DNA of 64,000 bases from contig JAVDOI010000001.1 of the NCBI GenBank assembly GCA_032191485.1, positions 31,481,948 through 31,545,947 on the forward strand, read 5' to 3'. Source of the stretch: Leptoclinus maculatus (lineage: Eukaryota; Chordata; Actinopteri; Perciformes; Stichaeidae). Shown here piece by piece: positions 37,001-64,000 of this stretch. Numbering within the stretch: the stretch's first letter is position 1; each line of letters opens with the position of its first letter. The notes below the pieces were generated by a model. It saw nothing but the letters and a program-made list of their open reading frames with translations, searched no databases and was not told the DNA's origin. A program made the translations under genes and the position numbers.

Positions 37001-38774
37001 TGCCAGAGCCTAAACGTCTATGGATACCATGACATAATGCTTAAGTTAGCCACAAATATGGCTCTAGTCACCACTGCAAAACAAAGGATTTATGCTTTGC
37101 TAAGCAAATACTACGCAAAGCCTTCCCACCACTGTTCTCCATGTTGTGCTACCTGCTCTGACATTACACTTTAACCTTTTAAAGCTTTAAAAAAAACAGG
37201 CAGCATTCTTGTCAGAAATGCAAGAAATATATAATTTCGAGGCCCCAGCAGATTTATGATCAGGTTGTACTATGGAATCATGCATGAATGTTAGGTTTTT
37301 TTTACCAGCGTTGACTTTCTCCTAACAGTTTGAGCCTACTGACTGTGACAACCCTTTTTAGGATCACACAGGTCTAAAAAAAGTTTCCTGACAACAGGTA
37401 AATCGTTGATGAACTGGACTTCGTGTTTTGGGACACGGAGTTAGAATGCATTATGTTATCATCCAAGTTGGTTTCACGATCAGCTTGCCTTTGACATAAA
37501 TGTGAATGCTTAATGCGTCTGATTTGATCTGCTGAAGGATGATAAACATTCACCCTATAGCTCACATGTTCCAGTCTAGAGTCCAAGTTGCACTGGTCTA
37601 AGCAACACCGTGTATCACTTTTAGCTGAGAAGTCAAGCCACCTGGCGATGAATAGTTTCTACAACTCCTAACTGACTTACGGCTTTGCGTTCAGTTTCCT
37701 CTCACCTATGACTATTACTGATGGGGAAAACAAACATTGAGGGATAAGCAGTCATGTTGAGGTGCCATATTTTTCCCCAATGGGGTGGAAAGTGTACTTA
37801 AGCCCTTATTACACAGAGATTGCGCAATACTGCCGTAAAGAAGATGCGGCATTACGCCAGCTCTGTCATAATGCTGCCCGGTTGTGTGATCTTTAGATAG
37901 CATGCTGGGCTGGCTGTCCCTTTTTCACTAAATCGATTTGGCTCTGTGACTATCTAGCGCTGGAACAACTCTGTCCCCCCCATTCTGGCTCCATACCATT
38001 TATACAGAACAGCGATGCAGAATAGCGGTGCTACAGTGAACTGTGTGAAAGGAGCTATAGTCACCATTGCAGTATTATTTCTGTGTGTTAAGGCACTTTT
38101 TTCTTTCTCCAATCGGTACTATTTGTTGGACACCGTGGACAGGTGTTTATTGTTTGTTTTTCTTCTCAATTTAATTTTGAGAAGACCAGGGTCAGAAGTT
38201 CAACTTTGAGCAATTACTTAGCAGTTCAAGGTTGCTGGAGAGATTCTACGGCTTTGAAGGCAACACGATGCCACAGGAGGAGCCTCACGGCTGACCACGG
38301 GAGTATCTGGCTTCAGCTGGTAATTCTAGCAGCAGCTGCCTTACTTTGGAAACAACGAAGGCTGTGTGCTTCACAGCCTTGTGTCAGACTTCTCCTGAGC
38401 ATTTACTCATTGTATTTGCATGGCCAGGGAAATTCCCCGATGCGCAAGTTTTAAGTTTTGTTTTAAAAAGAAATTTGGGTGTTTTTATTACACCAAGCAG
38501 GTAATTCAAATGTGAACATCTTGATTGCTCAGTTGGTGAGAGTGGTATAGTCTTTCGTCAGACCAGCCAATTTCCATTTCCATTCCCAAAGCACTGAAAC
38601 GAAACTTGCAGCATAAATGTAGTATTTCAAGTGTAAGTCTAAAGGTGGTGTATGGCTTTGTTATATCACAAAAGAAACCGTGATTAATTAAATAAAATGG
38701 TGCCACACAGTGCTTGAGACTCCACATGATAATAGTCCTGCCGTGTAGTTACATGTTTGATGAACAATCAAACG

Positions 38775-38945
38775 TTGGTAGGACAGGTGGCTGCATGGTG
38801 ATGCCGTGGTTAGCACTGACGCAAACCTGCTGGCCGGCCCTTCTGTGTGGAGTTTGCATGCCCCCCCCCCCCCTCCCCCGGTCAGCGCAGGTTTTCTCCT
38901 GGTTCTCCGGTTTCCTCCCACAGTCCAAAAACATGCAGGTAGATG
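38775..38945 (+). mobile_element. Copy of a dispersed fish repeat, family not assigned
   Basis: Contains the phrases GTGGTTAGCACTGACGCAAACC, TGTGTGGAGTTTGCATG, GGTTTTCTCCTGGTTCTCCGG and CCTCCCACAGTCCAAAAACATGCA, which recur together in a very abundant interspersed repeat of fish genomes. The usual spacer is replaced by a C-rich run (about 38861-38879). Decayed and non-coding. Confidence 0.6.
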
Positions 38946-40378
38946 TGAATGCAAAACCTGCATGGTTGTCTGCGTGTTTGAAACTTACCGGCTGTGTGCA
39001 TTGCTATCTCTAAAATTCCATTCAGGCAATTCATAAATTCTACCCATAGTGTCTGTAATGAATACTAGAGGCAGGGTTCTTAAATTACAGACAACACACC
39101 GTAAATGTAGGTACTTCAGCAACTGTCCCAACAACAATTAGGCAAATCCCAGCATACACTGGGCGAGAGGTGGGGTACTGTACTGAAAGGCCCCAGCCTG
39201 CTGCCATAACATGATGATTCCATGTTAAATGTATTAACATACAGTCTAGTGCAGCTATTCTCAAACAATGGCCACATTTTATTCTAACAATCAGAAGTGG
39301 GCCTTCTGTTACAAAAGGTTGAGGACCTCTGGTCTAGTTATTACCATCACAAGTCTTTTTAGCTGTGTGAGGTATAGAATGAAAATGTTTGTGTCACTGT
39401 GGTGGCTTCTAGACTGGACTTGAGCCAGGACTGTTGTATGTAGGTGGGCCAGTGTGTCCAATTTTAAATTCCCCGTTGGGCACATCAATTTTGTTTTCAT
39501 TCATGACCAAAATGGTTTCCCTTTTTTTTTTGTCCAGCTTGGGATGATTTGAGAATTGGTTTTGAATAGAGAAGGTAACACAGGGTGTTATTGTGCAAAG
39601 AGCTATCGGGGGAGTAGAGTGACCTTATCTTGCTGCTCGGAATAGAGTCAAAGCGGTGGCTCACAGCGTTAGTGTTATCACAACACAAGTGTGTTTTCCA
39701 TCATGTGTATTTATTTGAGGAGACTCTACGGGGCCACTATTGCCCAAACCTGACTTTAGATAAAGTTTTAGAAACAAGATGGGGAAATAAGATATTTATG
39801 GTTGTAGTAGTGCTAATAAAACTAGCTTCTTTATACACATCACTTGGAACATTGATTCATTTTTGTCTAATTTGTTATTTTTTTGGAGGTAAACATTGTT
39901 CAGTAAATGAACTGTTGATTAAAGTATGGGAACCATTAGGGAACAGCTGCTTTAATGAAAGTAGGTCATAGGCACCGTGCCAGTTTTGAATATGGATTTT
40001 AAAGATGATCATGAAACTTGTAACTGTTTTCTTTCATAAGTGAGTTTCAGAATATTATACACAAACATTATGGGGAAAGAGAGAAACATAAATCCTGTTT
40101 TAGGTAATTGGACGCTGTGGGCCTGATCATGCTTTTGTATGCTCTCTTTGTCTGTATCTTATCCTCGCTCCCTCTCTATTGGTTGCCTAGAAACCTGCAG
40201 TGGGATGCATGGAAAGGTCGGGCAAACCTTTGAGAAGTTAGTCATCCGCTGTGTGGAGGTGTTAGTGGGATCGCAGTGGATGGGGCACAATGGTGAAGTG
40301 GTTCTGACGCACTCTACTACAACATGTTATCTTGCCCTGATCCATTTGATGTGTGAGGTTGGGGTGACTGATGTTAGT

Positions 40379-40402
40379 GGGGGGGGGGGGGGGGGGGGGG
40401 GG
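40379..40402 (+). repeat. hipk3: Poly-G tract (24 G) upstream of HIPK3 exon 2
   Basis: Uninterrupted G run on the transcribed-sense strand, about 285 bases upstream of the exon 2 acceptor. It could form a G-quadruplex in the pre-mRNA. Confidence 0.9.
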
Positions 40403-40689
40403 TAATTATAGTTGTGATGTCATCAAGTAGGGGTAATTAAAACGCAACAAAATGGGATTTGGGGTGTGTGTTGGTTGTTTTGGACTCATTGTAACTTAAA
40501 ACTCGCCCTCCACCATAAACGAATAAAGACAGGAAAACACAATATGTGAATTATAAGTGTTCTACATTACACACACTTGCCACAGTACCTCATCCTCAGC
40601 GTAGTTTATAGAAACGGCCCCATTTTATGTAACATGCTAAAAAGGATCCAAACTAACGACCTGTTGCTTTATTCTCTTTCTCTGCAGGT

Positions 40690-62923
<22,234 letters not shown>

Positions 62924-64000
62924 GCACGGCTGCCCAGGTGTACCCTTTATACCACCTGAGGGCTAAGTGAGCAGGGTGAAATCTATCTTAGACCACAACA
63001 TGGTTCTCATTTCCAAAACCATGGCACAACCACAGAGAAAGCAAGCTATTTTTTGAATCTTGTAGACTTGTGTGTAATTGAACTTCAAGCTTTAAAAAAA
63101 AAAAGAAAAAAAAAAAAGGAAAAAAGAGTTCCAATGGTGGAGATGATTTGGGCAAACATTAAGAAGGAATAATGTATGTATGATTGAATGAAATAATGAA
63201 TGAGTAGTTAAACTCACACTTAATGTGTATTTTGCACATTTGATATATATCTTTGCATTGGATCTTCTACGAATACTCCTCAAACAGGTAAAATAATTGG
63301 GGTGGTGTTGAATAGTTAGACTTTGCACCCCTGATCCCAGCTATTTTTCTATATTGCCTTCTTACGTGTGCAAGACACATCCATCTTTGTAAAGCCATCC
63401 CAGTCTCTAGGTCTAGATTGACGGATTCACAAGTTGTCCACCGTGTATGTTGTGCTGCGTTTGAAGTATTTGTACCTTTTTCGGTGTCTTTTGGTGTTAG
63501 CAATGTCAAGTCAATTAACCGATTTATATAGGGTTGTTCCTCACGCTGCATGTGGTCTTGCATGAGCAAAAATGTAAACGGAAAGATGCGTAGACGTTGC
63601 TCTTATTGTTTGTGTCACAGGACTCGCTGCATTGTATAACTGTCCCCAGCCATAGTGCCTTACATATTTGAGGTTTGTTAATGTTACTACTTATATATAT
63701 GACTATATACATGAATATTAATGTACTGGACTGCGGCACTTGAAATTCCAATCAGTCGATGCATCCTATGTGTGAGTATATATATGCACTCGGTGTATAT
63801 GTCCATGCATAGCCTGCATGGATGTGATGTATCGCAGATAGCGGTGCTTATCTTTTGGAGTCGGTGTATATTTCAGTGTGTAGTGAGTTACTTTTCTGTT
63901 CTTTCAAGAAGAACAGCATGCTTTGCTGTTGCGAATGCTTACTGTTTCATTAAAAACGTTATGTTTTTTTTCTCCCCCGAATGAACTAGTGTACAAAGTG
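62924..64000 (+). other. hipk3: HIPK3 3' UTR, reaching or passing the window end
   Basis: AT-rich untranslated sequence with an A-rich run at about 63094-63126. The only good hexamer is ATTAAA at 63949-63954, followed by a T-rich stretch and then GT-containing sequence at the window edge. Mammalian HIPK3 has a multi-kilobase 3' UTR, so this may be an internal rather than the final poly(A) signal. Confidence 0.6.

Larger units (their letters stand above)
34034..40687 (+). other. hipk3: HIPK3 intron 1
   Basis: 6.65 kb from the first-exon donor to the TCTGCAG acceptor at 40687. It holds one dispersed repeat copy (about 38775-38945) and a 24-G run (40379-40402). Open frames such as 39630-39971 and 36279-36635 have no recognisable character, and no RNA gene is seen. 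Confidence 0.6.

Overview
The window is nuclear DNA from a bony fish, most likely a percomorph teleost. It has GT-AG introns, vertebrate-only gene families, abundant microsatellites, and a foldback element of a type common in percomorph genomes. No bacterial, organellar or viral gene was recognised. Four protein-coding genes account for nearly all the coding signal. Their order and orientation match human 11p13: QSER1 (+), DEPDC7 (+), CSTF3 (-), HIPK3 (+). TCP11L1, which lies between DEPDC7 and CSTF3 in human, is not present at that position.

Layout. 1-7950: the 3' three quarters or more of QSER1, eleven coding exons plus the 3' UTR. 7950-11400: intergenic. 11400-19150: DEPDC7, with a probable short first exon at about 11.4 kb and eight exons from 14.5 to 18.4 kb. 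19150-20660: a 1.5 kb gap between convergent 3' ends. 20660-31050: CSTF3 on the minus strand, 20 coding exons giving 716 residues. 31050-33900: a divergent interval containing a long tetranucleotide repeat. 33900-64000: HIPK3, with a non-coding or N-terminally extending first exon, a large second exon holding the start codon and most of the kinase lobe, then fourteen further coding exons giving 1277 residues. Its 3' UTR runs to or past the window end.

The exon models were read by eye from splice sites. Each was checked by requiring that summed exon lengths keep frame and that the translation matches what I remember of the human orthologues. All four close in frame. The genes do not form one pathway: QSER1 is a chromatin/DNA-methylation factor, DEPDC7 a DEP-domain signalling protein, CSTF3 a core 3'-end processing factor and HIPK3 a nuclear serine/threonine kinase.

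The observations most worth following are these. (1) CSTF3 intron 3 is large with a weak donor and a short read-through frame, which fits the known autoregulatory intronic polyadenylation. (2) HIPK3 exon 2 lies between very long introns, like the human circHIPK3 exon. (3) HIPK3 exon 1 has an upstream ATG in frame with the kinase, overlapped by a separate uORF. (4) An antisense, coding-like 80-codon frame with one internal stop lies inside HIPK3 intron 2. (5) HIPK3 exon 2 carries a G/Q/E-rich expansion.
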